Below the pieces are notes generated by a model. It did not search any database. It was not told the DNA's origin and was given only the letters and a program-made list of their open reading frames with translations. Below, piece after piece: positions 6,203 to 14,680 of a stretch of 34,841 nucleotides of DNA (the first letter of the stretch is position 1; the number at the start of each line of letters is the position of its first letter). The position numbers and the translations under genes are program-made. This stretch comes from Candidatus Galligastranaerophilus intestinavium (GTDB taxonomy: Bacteria; Cyanobacteriota; Vampirovibrionia; Gastranaerophilales; Gastranaerophilaceae). Location of the stretch: NCBI GenBank assembly GCA_018716625.1, contig DVJQ01000056.1:1-34841 (forward strand). The letters run 5' to 3'.

Positions 6203-7912
6203 ATGCAAAACTTAGCTATTTTAACAAATAACTCAAATAATCAACTCGGTGAAGAGATAAATCTGTTAGGCCAAAATTTTAACACTGATGAAATAATAAA
6301 CAAAGGAAAAGACTTTTTAAAAGTTCTAAATAACGACAACGCTGCATCACAAAAAACACAGCTAAATAATAATTATCAAAACACAAATAAAAAAGATTTT
6401 AACAAGAGGGAAAACACATTAAATAAGAATAATGTAGAGAACGACAAAGACTACACTCAAGCAGTAAAAGAAAATATACAAGAAAACAAAACTGACAAAA
6501 AAGACAAAACACAAGACACAAAAAATAAAGAACAAAATACTAACGAAATTCAAAAGTACAACACTGAAACAGTTAAACAAGAAGATAAAAAGACACTTGA
6601 TGAAATAAAAGCGAAAAACGTAAAAGAATTTAGCGAAGAAACAGCACAAGGCACAAATACAAAAGTATTAAGCAGTGATGAAGTAATTCAAGAGGCAGTC
6701 AGCAAAATTAACAATCTGATTGAAACCTCATTAGACGGACAGTTAAACCTTGAAGACGTGGAAGCGCTAAAAAATGCACTTGAAGAAATACAAGCACAAA
6801 TCAATAACAATGAACTCGTTGTAAGTGAAGAAACCAAACAAGTACTAAAAGATGTTCTAAACAGGCTTCTAACTCAAAACCCCGAAGACCTTGCTGTATC
6901 AGAACTTCAAAAAGATTTGAAACAGTTATCTCAAGATATAAAAGCAGGTGCTTTCAAACCTGATTCGCAAATCAAACTTGAAGAAGAAAATTCTAATCCG
7001 AACAGAGCGCTTGAACTTGATGTTCAAGAAGTACAAACAAATAAAGAAAATAAAACAAAAGAAACGTTGAACGACAAAAACTCAAACACAATAAACACGT
7101 CCCAATCCTCTGTAAATGTATCATCACAAGTTAAAGAAGTGCAACCAACACAAGAGGACAAAGTCGACATTGAACAGCAAATGCTTGATGATATGAATGT
7201 TCAAATCGATGAAGTTTCAAGTTCGCAAACATCTTCAAATTCAAACAATCAAAACTACACAACGGCACAGGATGAAGTTATTAAACTGCAAATACAAAAT
7301 GCGGACAACGACTCAAATACACCTGTTACATTCACGTTTGACAAAACAATTAAAAACACAAACCCAAACAGTCAAATTCGTCTTGAAGGAGTTACAAAAG
7401 AGCTCAATGCAAATGATATTCTAAACCAAATAGGGTCAAAATTTGAACAACTAAAAGACGGTTCAAGCACAAAAATAACAATGACTCTGCGCCCTAATGA
7501 CCTTGGAAGAGTTACAATCGAGCTTTTATCAACAGCTAACGGAATTACAACAAATATAATTGCGCAAAACTCACAGGTAAAAGAGCTTTTGGATAAAAAT
7601 ATCGATATATTAAAACAACAACTCGCACAGCAAGGGGTAAATGTACAAAATGTCCAAGTTAAAACCGTAGAGCAAAATTCTCAAGCAAACTTGAATAACA
7701 GCTACAATGACAGAAACGGTGAACAAGGTCAAAATCAAAACAATTCAAACAGCAGAAATGACGGTCAAAATAATCAAAACAGACAACACAAAAACGAAAA
7801 CTTTAAATTTAACCATTCAAACATCATAGAAAATGTTGACTTTGAAAACACTCACAACAATGCAACAACAAGCATAAATACCCTAAGAGGAAAAATCAGT
7901 TACAATCTTTAA
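6203..7912 (+). CDS. fliK: Flagellar hook-length control protein FliK
   Basis: FliK is exported during hook assembly and switches the export gate from hook to filament substrates once the hook is long enough. The 569 residues consist of a long low-complexity ruler rich in Asn, Gln, Lys, Thr and Glu (about 1-390) and a compact C-terminal Flg_hook domain at about 420-510. That domain shows TKITMTLRPNDLGRVTIEL, the signature of the switch domain (the MxLxPxxLGxVxVxL pattern), then SQVKELLDKNIDILKQQLAQ and GVNVQNVQV. A second Asn/Gln-rich tail ends the protein. Identification rests on that domain plus the position between fliJ and flgD; the ruler has little sequence constraint. The start codon directly follows the fliJ stop. 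Confidence 0.87.
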   Translation: MQNLAILTNNSNNQLGEEINLLGQNFNTDEIINKGKDFLKVLNNDNAASQKTQLNNNYQNTNKKDFNKRENTLNKNNVENDKDYTQAVKENIQENKTDKKDKTQDTKNKEQNTNEIQKYNTETVKQEDKKTLDEIKAKNVKEFSEETAQGTNTKVLSSDEVIQEAVSKINNLIETSLDGQLNLEDVEALKNALEEIQAQINNNELVVSEETKQVLKDVLNRLLTQNPEDLAVSELQKDLKQLSQDIKAGAFKPDSQIKLEEENSNPNRALELDVQEVQTNKENKTKETLNDKNSNTINTSQSSVNVSSQVKEVQPTQEDKVDIEQQMLDDMNVQIDEVSSSQTSSNSNNQNYTTAQDEVIKLQIQNADNDSNTPVTFTFDKTIKNTNPNSQIRLEGVTKELNANDILNQIGSKFEQLKDGSSTKITMTLRPNDLGRVTIELLSTANGITTNIIAQNSQVKELLDKNIDILKQQLAQQGVNVQNVQVKTVEQNSQANLNNSYNDRNGEQGQNQNNSNSRNDGQNNQNRQHKNENFKFNHSNIIENVDFENTHNNATTSINTLRGKISYNL

Positions 7913-7930
7913 AACAAACAAGGAGAGATA

Positions 7931-8527
7931 ATGTCATCGAGCATTATAAATGAAATTACAAATATGCAAAACTGGACTTCACAACAAGAAGCCCTGAAAG
8001 CTAAAACCGAAGGTACAAGCAACGAGCTTGATCAGGATATGTTTTTAAAACTTATGCTTGAACAACTTAAATATCAGGACCCGCTTAACCCTATGAGCAA
8101 CCAAGATTTCTTAGCTCAACAAGCACAATTTACACAGCTTGAACAACTTACACAATTAACCGAAACCATTGAAGCAAACAGCGGGCTTACTCAAGGTATG
8201 GATCTAATCGGCAAAGAAGTAACCCTTATGGATCCTGACGATCCGACCGCAACAATAAGCGGGGTGGTTGAAGAAGCAGTATTTTATCAAAACGGATGTG
8301 CCGTAAAAATTAATGGCAAAGAATACCCCGCAGGACTTATCCTGAGCGCAAAAGAACCATCTGCAAGTACATCAGAACCATCAGGTGAAGAAACAACTGA
8401 AGATAGTACAAATAAAGATGACAGCACAAACAGTACAAACACAGCAGTTAACGCACTCACAAACGCAGCAAGCGTATCAAGCATAGCAAGAGCTGCCAAA
8501 TACGTAACTGAAGAAATTTTAAAATAA
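7931..8527 (+). CDS. flgD: Flagellar hook assembly (capping) protein FlgD
   Basis: FlgD caps the growing hook and is needed for FlgE subunits to polymerise; it leaves when the hook is complete. The N-terminal export and capping region is clear: DQDMFLKLMLEQLKYQDPLN and MSNQDFLAQQAQFTQLEQL (about 34-78). A small beta domain follows (GMDLIGKEVTLMDP to KEYPAGLILSA, about 92-140), as in the short Bacillus-type FlgD; the larger Tudor/Ig pair of enterobacterial FlgD is absent. The last 55 residues are a Ser/Thr/Glu-rich linker and a short helix that I do not recognise. AAGGAG lies 5 bases ahead of the ATG. The gene sits between fliK and flgE. Confidence 0.92.
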   Translation: MSSSIINEITNMQNWTSQQEALKAKTEGTSNELDQDMFLKLMLEQLKYQDPLNPMSNQDFLAQQAQFTQLEQLTQLTETIEANSGLTQGMDLIGKEVTLMDPDDPTATISGVVEEAVFYQNGCAVKINGKEYPAGLILSAKEPSASTSEPSGEETTEDSTNKDDSTNSTNTAVNALTNAASVSSIARAAKYVTEEILK

Positions 8528-8553
8528 AAAATCAAGGGAGGAGAAAAAACTAA

Positions 8554-9909
8554 ATGTCACAAGCGATGTACACAGCAATGTCAGGCATTAACGCAAACCA
8601 GCTGCACATAAATGTAGTTGCGGATAACATTGCAAACTTGAATACAACAGCATTTAAAGAGTCACAAATGACTTTTAAAGATGTATGGTATCAAACAAGA
8701 ACAACAGGAAGCGCACCAACAGGTAATCTTGGCGGTACAAATCCTTTTCAAATAGGTGTAGGTACAACTGTTGCAGGCATTTCTCGCAACTGGGCTGCAA
8801 ATAATATCAATACAACAGGTAGGGGTACAGACTTGGCATTGCAAGGCAACGGATTTTTTACGGTAATGGATGCGGAAGGAAGTATATTTTTAACTCGTGA
8901 CGGTAGTTTTGACCTTGATGCAAACGGAAACCTTGTAACATCTATGGGCTACAAAGTACTTGGTACAAACTCTGACTACTCAATGAGTGCAACTGAGGTA
9001 CCCATATACATCCCTCAGACAATAAGAGCAGGAGCCTATGCTCAACCGCAAGGTATTCTTGCAAACAAAGATGTGACACAACTTAACGGCACAGACGGAG
9101 CTATAACAGCCGGAACATTTACAATAACACCTACAGTAGGCGGAGTTGAACAGGCACCTATTGAAGTTTCAATTTCAGGCACAGGCACTGTACAAAATAT
9201 GATAAATGAGATTAATGCAGATTTAGCTGGTCAAAATATAACTTGTGAACTTGTTGACGGCGCAATAACCTTCAAAACGGCAGGCAATGTAGAAAAAATA
9301 AGATTTACCTCGGGTTCATCAAACTTTGTTGATCAAACAGACATAGCACTTCAGGCAGATGGAACAGGTGTGTATACTTCAAAAACAATTGACTACAAAG
9401 TAGATATCAACCCCGGTGATGGCAGCAAAGATGCTATGATATTTAAAAGCATGTCTGTCGGAAGCAACGGTATAATAACAGCAACCTACGATAACGGTGA
9501 TTCCATTACAGTTTGGGAAGACCCCGATGACGGTTCAAGACTTTTTAAATACACAACCGCATCAGGTGTTGAAATACTTGGTCCAAACGATGTTACTGCG
9601 CACCCCGCGGTTTTAGTTCCCGAGAACTTGCAAATTCAATGTGCAACCGTTAGAAACTATGAAGGTCTTGTAGGTCAAGGTAATAACCTATATAGCACAG
9701 GTCCTGACACAGGTGACGTAATTTTTTCATGCGGTAATGATAATGGTATAGGAGCTGTTGTTTCAGGCGGTCTTGAAGCATCAAATGTTGACTTATCAAG
9801 ACAATTTTCAAATATGATTATGGCTCAGCGCGGTATTGAGGCAAATTCAAGAGTATTTGACACCGCAAACAGCATTTTACAAACCCTTGTGTATCTTGGA
9901 AGAGGCTAG
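8554..9909 (+). CDS. flgE: Flagellar hook protein FlgE
   Basis: FlgE subunits polymerise into the hook, the flexible joint between rod and filament. The 451 residues carry both conserved ends of the rod/hook family. At the N terminus: MYTAMSGINANQLHINVVAD, then NIANLNTTAFKESQ. Next comes the LALQGNGFFTVMDAEGS region with FLTRDGSF. At the C terminus: GGLEASNVDLSRQFSNMI, then MAQRGIEANSRVFDTANSIL. The middle (about 150-360) is the variable surface domain. Length favours the hook protein over the shorter rod proteins FlgF and FlgG. AGGGAGG precedes the ATG by about 12 bases. It ends the flagellar block and is followed by a strong terminator. Confidence 0.95.
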   Translation: MSQAMYTAMSGINANQLHINVVADNIANLNTTAFKESQMTFKDVWYQTRTTGSAPTGNLGGTNPFQIGVGTTVAGISRNWAANNINTTGRGTDLALQGNGFFTVMDAEGSIFLTRDGSFDLDANGNLVTSMGYKVLGTNSDYSMSATEVPIYIPQTIRAGAYAQPQGILANKDVTQLNGTDGAITAGTFTITPTVGGVEQAPIEVSISGTGTVQNMINEINADLAGQNITCELVDGAITFKTAGNVEKIRFTSGSSNFVDQTDIALQADGTGVYTSKTIDYKVDINPGDGSKDAMIFKSMSVGSNGIITATYDNGDSITVWEDPDDGSRLFKYTTASGVEILGPNDVTAHPAVLVPENLQIQCATVRNYEGLVGQGNNLYSTGPDTGDVIFSCGNDNGIGAVVSGGLEASNVDLSRQFSNMIMAQRGIEANSRVFDTANSILQTLVYLGRG

Positions 9910-9939
9910 TAAACAGTTTACATTCCAACTTTTTAAATC

Positions 9940-9975
9940 TGTCCGGATAAATCAGCAATCCGGACATTTTATTTT
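9940..9975 (+). terminator. Rho-independent terminator after flgE
   Basis: TGTCCGGAT (9940-9948) pairs perfectly with ATCCGGACA (9958-9966) across a 9-base loop and is followed by TTTTATTTTTTT. It closes the flagellar block. Confidence 0.9.
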
Positions 9976-9976
9976 T

Positions 9977-11440
9977 TTATTTTACAAGTACATCTAACTC
10001 ACTAAAATCACTTAAATAAGGCATATGTGACTCGGTAATTAACTCACCTGGCAACAGTACCGAAATCCCCGGAGGACAAAGCGCAATAACCTCGGCACAT
10101 ATTCTGCCTATAGCGTCTTCTTTTTTAATTCGTTCTTTTTTTGAAAAATAAGCCTCTCTTGGTGTCATAACAACACTTGGCGCTGTAAGCGGCATAAACT
10201 TAATGCCTTCAAGGTAAGCTAAATCAGGATAATTTGATATTGAAATTTTTCTTAAAGCGTCAAGCAACACATCAAACTCAGCTTTAGTGTTGCCTATATT
10301 TGACAGTATCAAAATACCTTCATCAGATGCACTTTCAATTTCAATTTGAAAATCCAATTCCAAAATACTCTCAAGGCGTTTTCCGCTTAATCCGTCTACC
10401 TTTAAAAATATTTTTGTAACATCAAATGCTACAGCACTTTGCGAATTCAAAACCCGCACTCCATCTATTTTTGAAGCTTCAGACCTAAAATAAAGAGCAT
10501 TATCTATAGCATTTTCAATTGCAGTAGAACCTTCTTTTGAAGATAAAAAGGCTCTTGCGGCGTCTAAGCTTGTAAGCAAAAGCAAAGAAGGACTTGTTGT
10601 ATGCAAAAGTTTCAACGCATGTTCAATTTTATGCACATCAAAACGTGAATTTTTTGAAATGTGCAACATAGAGCTCTGTGTCATTGAACCGCCGGTTTTG
10701 TGCAGCGAATGTACAACAGCATCAGCACCGCATCTTAGCGCAGATTTTGGAAGAACATCCGAAAAATTCCATAAACAGCCATGCGCCTCATCCACAATAA
10801 GAGCCACATCAAACTCATGGCAAACATGTGAAATTGCTTCAATGTCGGACACAACACCTTCATAAGTAGGATTTGTAACCCAAACCAAAGAAATATCAGG
10901 GTCATCTTCAAGACATTTTCTCAGGCTTTTTGCATCAAGCGAACCATAAATTGCCCAATCGTCAAGTTTTTTTGGCATAATCCACTTTGGATTTGCACCT
11001 GATATAATCATGCCTGATAAAACAGAGCGATGACAATTTCTGCCGATTGCAATTTTATCATTAGGTTTTGTAAGCGCAAAAGCAAGTGCTAAATTTGCAA
11101 TAGTTGAACCGCCTGTTAAAAAGAATGTTCTTTTTGAACCGAAAACATCACTTGCAAGCCTTTGAGCTTCGTCGATTGCTCCTGTTGAAGGGAACAGGGT
11201 ACCCAAATTATCAAATTCATCGGTTGTATCAATATTAAGTGCGTCAATTCCCATTAAAGAGGCAAAATCAGCATACACGCCCTGCCCCCTGTTGTGCCCG
11301 GGAATATGGAAACCTGTGCAAGGAGAATCTTTATATCTTCTCATTGCATCAACCAGAGGAGCATATGTACCCTTTTGTGCAATTAACTCATCTTCTTTAA
11401 AACTTATTAAATTTTTATCGCCGTAGTTTTTCATTTTCAT
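9977..11440 (-). CDS. Orn/Lys/Arg decarboxylase family protein (PLP-dependent, fold type I)
   Basis: Members decarboxylate arginine, lysine or ornithine to make polyamine precursors. Motifs, numbered from the ATG at 11440 (487 residues): FHIPGHNRGQG near 44, FFLTGGSTIAN near 106, IVDEAHGCLW with the PLP-ring Asp217, and VVHSLHKTGGSMTQSSML with the PLP lysine Lys248. The C-terminal domain ends with CPPGISVLLPGELIT. The length fits the short Bacillus SpeA/cyanobacterial group, not the 700-residue enterobacterial enzymes. Which amino acid it uses cannot be read from sequence; arginine is a guess. The start is uncertain: ATG codons at 11440 and 11434 and a TTG at 11485 are in frame, and none has a ribosome site. 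Confidence 0.88.
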   Translation of the reverse strand: MKMKNYGDKNLISFKEDELIAQKGTYAPLVDAMRRYKDSPCTGFHIPGHNRGQGVYADFASLMGIDALNIDTTDEFDNLGTLFPSTGAIDEAQRLASDVFGSKRTFFLTGGSTIANLALAFALTKPNDKIAIGRNCHRSVLSGMIISGANPKWIMPKKLDDWAIYGSLDAKSLRKCLEDDPDISLVWVTNPTYEGVVSDIEAISHVCHEFDVALIVDEAHGCLWNFSDVLPKSALRCGADAVVHSLHKTGGSMTQSSMLHISKNSRFDVHKIEHALKLLHTTSPSLLLLTSLDAARAFLSSKEGSTAIENAIDNALYFRSEASKIDGVRVLNSQSAVAFDVTKIFLKVDGLSGKRLESILELDFQIEIESASDEGILILSNIGNTKAEFDVLLDALRKISISNYPDLAYLEGIKFMPLTAPSVVMTPREAYFSKKERIKKEDAIGRICAEVIALCPPGISVLLPGELITESHMPYLSDFSELDVLVK

Positions 11441-11527
11441 AAATATTATATACATAAAAACAAAAAAATTTATATTTTTGCGCAAAATTTTTTTTCTACA
11501 TGTTTTGTATGATAAAGTGTTATTTCG

Positions 11528-11556
11528 TTGTTTCGTGTTTTGAAAAATGATATAAT
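11528..11556 (+). promoter_or_regulatory. Near-consensus sigma-70 promoter of the small 110-residue protein
   Basis: TTGTTT (11528-11533) and a perfect TATAAT (11551-11556) are separated by 17 bases. They stand about 30 bases ahead of the AAGGAA ribosome site and the ATG. Confidence 0.7.
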
Positions 11557-11587
11557 CGCTTAAAACGAGGTATAAGGAACATAAACT

Positions 11588-11920
11588 ATGGTCGACAATC
11601 GTTCGGCAGGCTTCTTTGGAATAGGCGGTAGTTTTAATTTTAAATCCGGCGACATTTCAGGGACTGCAGCAAGAACTTCTGATGAAAAAAACGGGCAAGG
11701 CGGTGAATATTTTGCCCAAGGTCAAGAGTTTGAAGAGGACGAAAACTTCAGACAAGAACCTTATGTTGACCGCTCTGCAGTGCTTCGTGCATCATTAGAT
11801 TCCCTTGCAACACTAAATGCTGCAAATATCAATAAAAGAGAGAAAATAAAACCAAAACAGGAAAAAAAGAAAAACAAAAAAGACTCAACAATATCAAAAG
11901 AAGAATTACAAGAAGAATAA
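11588..11920 (+). CDS. Uncharacterised small protein (110 residues)
   Basis: I do not recognise this family. The protein has a Gly/Phe-rich N terminus (FFGIGGSFNFKSGD), an acidic middle (EFEEDENF), a short predicted helix (AVLRASLDSLATLNAANI, about 63-80) and a strongly basic, then acidic, tail. There is no signal peptide, membrane segment or cysteine, so it is probably cytoplasmic and partly disordered. The case for a real gene is good: a near-consensus promoter, AAGGAA 8 bases ahead of the ATG, and a hairpin terminator right at the stop codon. It therefore forms its own single-gene unit. The strong promoter suggests substantial expression. Confidence 0.75.
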   Translation: MVDNRSAGFFGIGGSFNFKSGDISGTAARTSDEKNGQGGEYFAQGQEFEEDENFRQEPYVDRSAVLRASLDSLATLNAANINKREKIKPKQEKKKNKKDSTISKEELQEE

Positions 11921-11948
11921 CCGCCCAAAATAGGGCGGTTTATTTTAT
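11919..11948 (+). terminator. Rho-independent terminator after the small protein gene
   Basis: AACCGCCC (11919-11926) pairs with GGGCGGTT (11933-11940) across a 6-base loop, followed by TATTTTATT. The stem includes the last bases of the stop codon. Confidence 0.85.
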
Positions 11949-12790
11949 TGATTAACTGTCATTCTTTTATAAGCAAGCATCACAACGGATGTTATAAACG
12001 GGAATAAAAGCACATAAACAAGGCTTGAAACAAGATTTGCAATTGACTGTATAAAGTTTTCCGAAATAAAAAATGAACATATAAAACTTGCAAGAAAGAC
12101 AAATATAAGTTCTAAAATAATTGTAATTATATTAACCACTAGACCAAGGGCGAAAATAAACCAAAATTTACTGCCTTTTATCATATTGAATGATTTTAAA
12201 AATACGTCATAGGGCTTTAAATCTTTCTCCATTGTGAAAATCGGCACTATAAAAGTAATTTTTACATAATACCAAATTAGTGCCACTGTCATTAAAAGTA
12301 TTGCCATTGCCAAAATTAACGGAAGTGCTTGTTTTGCAATGTTGTATGATACGGCAAACACTATAAGCATGCCTGCAACAAATATTAATATGCCAAAAAG
12401 TGCCGCCCAAAGTAAAACTTTTGCGTAGTTACCTTGTCTTTTTAAAATGTCATTTTTATAAATTTGAAGGTAAAAACCTTTATTTTCATCGTAATCATTA
12501 GTACCAAGCGTGAAATAACAGCTTAAGAGCAGATATTTCCAAAAGCCTATGCAGAATAAAATTATTCCGACTATAAGGCATATTAACATTGGAATAATAT
12601 AAGGTATGAGCGCTTCGCCATCCAGTTTTTGAATTACCGTAAGAAAAATACAGGGAAAAAGCGAAAGTATTATCCCTAAAATTTGCATTACAACAGGAAA
12701 AAACGCACATTTGATAAACGTAAATAAATTTTTTGCCAAAAAGTCAAACGATCTTCCTATGATATTATAAAACATATACTTTCTATCCAC
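11945..12790 (-). CDS. Uncharacterised multi-pass membrane protein
   Basis: The protein has 281 residues with about six long hydrophobic segments, near 25-50, 62-92, 127-150, 153-178, 207-235 and 245-272. Short polar loops and the amphipathic region KDLKPYDVFLKSFNMIKGSK lie between the fourth and fifth. The layout, with paired helices and a loop of the FxxSFxxxKG type, recalls DUF975-like and related bacterial membrane proteins of unknown function, but I cannot assign a family with confidence. The start is GTG, with AAAGGAG 6 bases upstream. It is a single gene lying between the small protein terminator and the divergent PHP gene, 42 bases or more away. Confidence 0.7.
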   Translation of the reverse strand: MDRKYMFYNIIGRSFDFLAKNLFTFIKCAFFPVVMQILGIILSLFPCIFLTVIQKLDGEALIPYIIPMLICLIVGIILFCIGFWKYLLLSCYFTLGTNDYDENKGFYLQIYKNDILKRQGNYAKVLLWAALFGILIFVAGMLIVFAVSYNIAKQALPLILAMAILLMTVALIWYYVKITFIVPIFTMEKDLKPYDVFLKSFNMIKGSKFWFIFALGLVVNIITIILELIFVFLASFICSFFISENFIQSIANLVSSLVYVLLFPFITSVVMLAYKRMTVNQ

Positions 12791-12859
12791 GGCACGCTCC
12801 TTTAAATTTATGTTATTATATACTTTATCAGATTGAAAAGGATAAAAGCAATAATATTA

Positions 12860-13504
12860 ATGAATGTTAAGGATAGAATAAATTCAATCAAGTCAACGGC
12901 TTATTACAAGAGTGCAAATCTTCACATTCACTCAACATACTCTGATGGCAAATGCAGTTTTGAAAGCCTTGTTGATCAGGGAAAATTGCTAAAACTTGAA
13001 CATATGTCAATTGTTGATCACAACAGTGTTGAAGGCTGGAGAAATTTTAATACCAAGGATTACAACTTTTTAATAACGGGCGTAGAATTTGATTGTTTTT
13101 ACAAAGGAACACTTTTGCATATTTTAGGATACGGAATAGATCCCAATCATCCTGATATTTTAAACATTTGCGCAAAATCAAAAAAAGAAACACAATATGA
13201 CATAGTAAGACTTTTTAAATCGCGCCACCCAAAAAAAGTAATTAATGCGATTCATAATGCAGGCGGAATTGCAGTAATGGCACACCCATGCTGCTGTTGG
13301 GTAATAAATCTTGACAGCTTTACAAAAAGTTTAAAAAATCTTGGACTAGATGGAATTGAAGTATATTACCCGTATAAGCGTCACAGAGGTATTATAAAAT
13401 TTCATTCAAGAAAGAAAATTAAAGACTTGGCCATTAAACACAACCTTGTAATGACAGGCGGAACAGATGAGCATGGGTCCTTAATTAAACAATATGAGAG
13501 TTGA
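12860..13504 (+). CDS. PHP-domain metal-dependent phosphoesterase
   Basis: PHP proteins hydrolyse phosphate esters with a cluster of two or three metals. All four motifs are visible: NLHIHSTYSDG (HxH), SIVDHNSVEGW, MAHPCCCW and GGTDEHGS. The protein is closest to the TrpH/YciV group (3',5'-nucleotide bisphosphate or oligoribonucleotide phosphatases), though at 214 residues it is short, ending 8 residues after the last motif. The substrate is inferred only from the family. The start is uncertain: the ATG at 12860 has AAGGA 17 bases upstream, farther than usual, and an in-frame TTG lies at 12833 with no ribosome site. The end overlaps the convergent response-regulator gene by 20 bases. Confidence 0.8.
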   Translation: MNVKDRINSIKSTAYYKSANLHIHSTYSDGKCSFESLVDQGKLLKLEHMSIVDHNSVEGWRNFNTKDYNFLITGVEFDCFYKGTLLHILGYGIDPNHPDILNICAKSKKETQYDIVRLFKSRHPKKVINAIHNAGGIAVMAHPCCCWVINLDSFTKSLKNLGLDGIEVYYPYKRHRGIIKFHSRKKIKDLAIKHNLVMTGGTDEHGSLIKQYES

Positions 13505-14603
13505 TTTCTTTTTGAAGATAGCTGTATTTCTTGTAATATTCTTCAGGATTTTCTTTTGCTGCCCTGATTGTATCACCCAAGCTGATAAAAAGCTCTGCCA
13601 GACTCGGATCAAACTGGGTGCCTGAGCATTTTTTTATTTCTTCGATTGCAACCTCATGATCGAGAGCTTTTCTGTATGAACGAGTGGAGGTCATAGCGTC
13701 ATATGTATCTGCAAGAGCTATAACTCTTGCCGAAAGAGGTATTTCTTCTCCTTTTAAATGCTCCGGATAACCGCTGCCGTCCCACTTTTCATGATGAGCT
13801 TTAAGCCAGTTGCTGATACCGTTTAATTTTTTAATGCTTGAAATAAGTTTTTCAGAGTTTTCCGGATGGGATTTCATAATTGCAAATTCTTCATCCGTTA
13901 ATTTTCCGGGTTTGCACAAAATGCTCTGGGGAATGGCGATTTTGCCTATATCGTGCAAAAGACCCGCCATTTCGATTTCCTCAAGCGTGTTGTCGTCAAG
14001 TCCCAGTTCTTTTGCAAGAATTAAAGAATACAAAGTCACGCGAAGCGAATGACCATGGGTATAAGGGTCTTTTGCGTCAAGCGCAGATGATATTGATTTT
14101 ATTGTTTTATAAAACAGCTCTCTTAAATCCGTTAAAATTGCAGACTTTGAACTTGCAAGGTCAAATTTATCCAGTCCGTTTTCAATAACCTGCTGCAATT
14201 CTTGAGGATCAAAAGGTTTTAGCATGTATTGAAAAAGGTTACATTTATTCACCGCGTCCATAAGTATTTCAATGTCACTAAAGCCTGTTAACAGAATTTT
14301 TATTACATCAGGCGAAATCTCGTTTGCTTTTTCTAAAAACTCAGTGCCTTCCATAACGGGCATTTTATGGTCGGAAACAATAAGGGATATCCTGTCAACA
14401 TTATCTCTTAAAACATCCAAACCTTCCTTGCCATTTGTTGCAGTTAGGATATTATACTTACCACGAAGCGTTCTTTTTAAAAGTTGCAAATTATTAACCT
14501 CGTCATCCACAAGCAAGACAGTATGTGCAGCTTTAGAATGATTTGTTTGCAAAATATCATCAATGTTATTTAAGAATAATTCATTCTCCGTATTCAGTGA
14601 CAT
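13485..14603 (-). CDS. Response regulator with HD-GYP domain (cyclic-di-GMP phosphodiesterase)
   Basis: The 372 residues join an N-terminal receiver domain (about 26-145) to a C-terminal HD-GYP domain (about 160-360). The receiver has the acidic pair in LLVDDE, the phosphate-accepting Asp78 in VSDHKMP, Thr106 and Lys129 in MLKPFD. The effector keeps the HD pair (His217, Asp218 in LLHDIGKIAIP), HHEKWDGSGYP with GYP at 278-280, and LADTYDAMTSTRSYR. HD-GYP proteins degrade cyclic di-GMP, the signal that balances motility and attachment, which fits a cell with flagella and pili. No histidine kinase is adjacent. I start at the ATG 14603, where GAGG lies 7 bases upstream, not at the in-frame TTG 12 bases earlier. 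Confidence 0.93.
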   Translation of the reverse strand: MSLNTENELFLNNIDDILQTNHSKAAHTVLLVDDEVNNLQLLKRTLRGKYNILTATNGKEGLDVLRDNVDRISLIVSDHKMPVMEGTEFLEKANEISPDVIKILLTGFSDIEILMDAVNKCNLFQYMLKPFDPQELQQVIENGLDKFDLASSKSAILTDLRELFYKTIKSISSALDAKDPYTHGHSLRVTLYSLILAKELGLDDNTLEEIEMAGLLHDIGKIAIPQSILCKPGKLTDEEFAIMKSHPENSEKLISSIKKLNGISNWLKAHHEKWDGSGYPEHLKGEEIPLSARVIALADTYDAMTSTRSYRKALDHEVAIEEIKKCSGTQFDPSLAELFISLGDTIRAAKENPEEYYKKYSYLQKEINSHIV

Positions 14604-14680
14604 AACTAACCTCAAGTATACAAGGGTATTATCGACACCGAATAAAAAAACTTTAATTAAATTTAAAAAAATTAATAAAT

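Noticed and set aside
6340-6600. Repeat-like A-rich, Lys/Asn/Gln-coding stretch in fliK
   Set aside because: It is low-complexity ruler sequence in a continuous reading frame, without a regular repeat unit. It is not a CRISPR or tandem repeat.
11441-11485. N-terminal extension of the decarboxylase from TTG 11485
   Set aside because: The extra 15 residues are hydrophobic and AT-driven, span a TATAAT-like box and lack a ribosome site. The family starts later.
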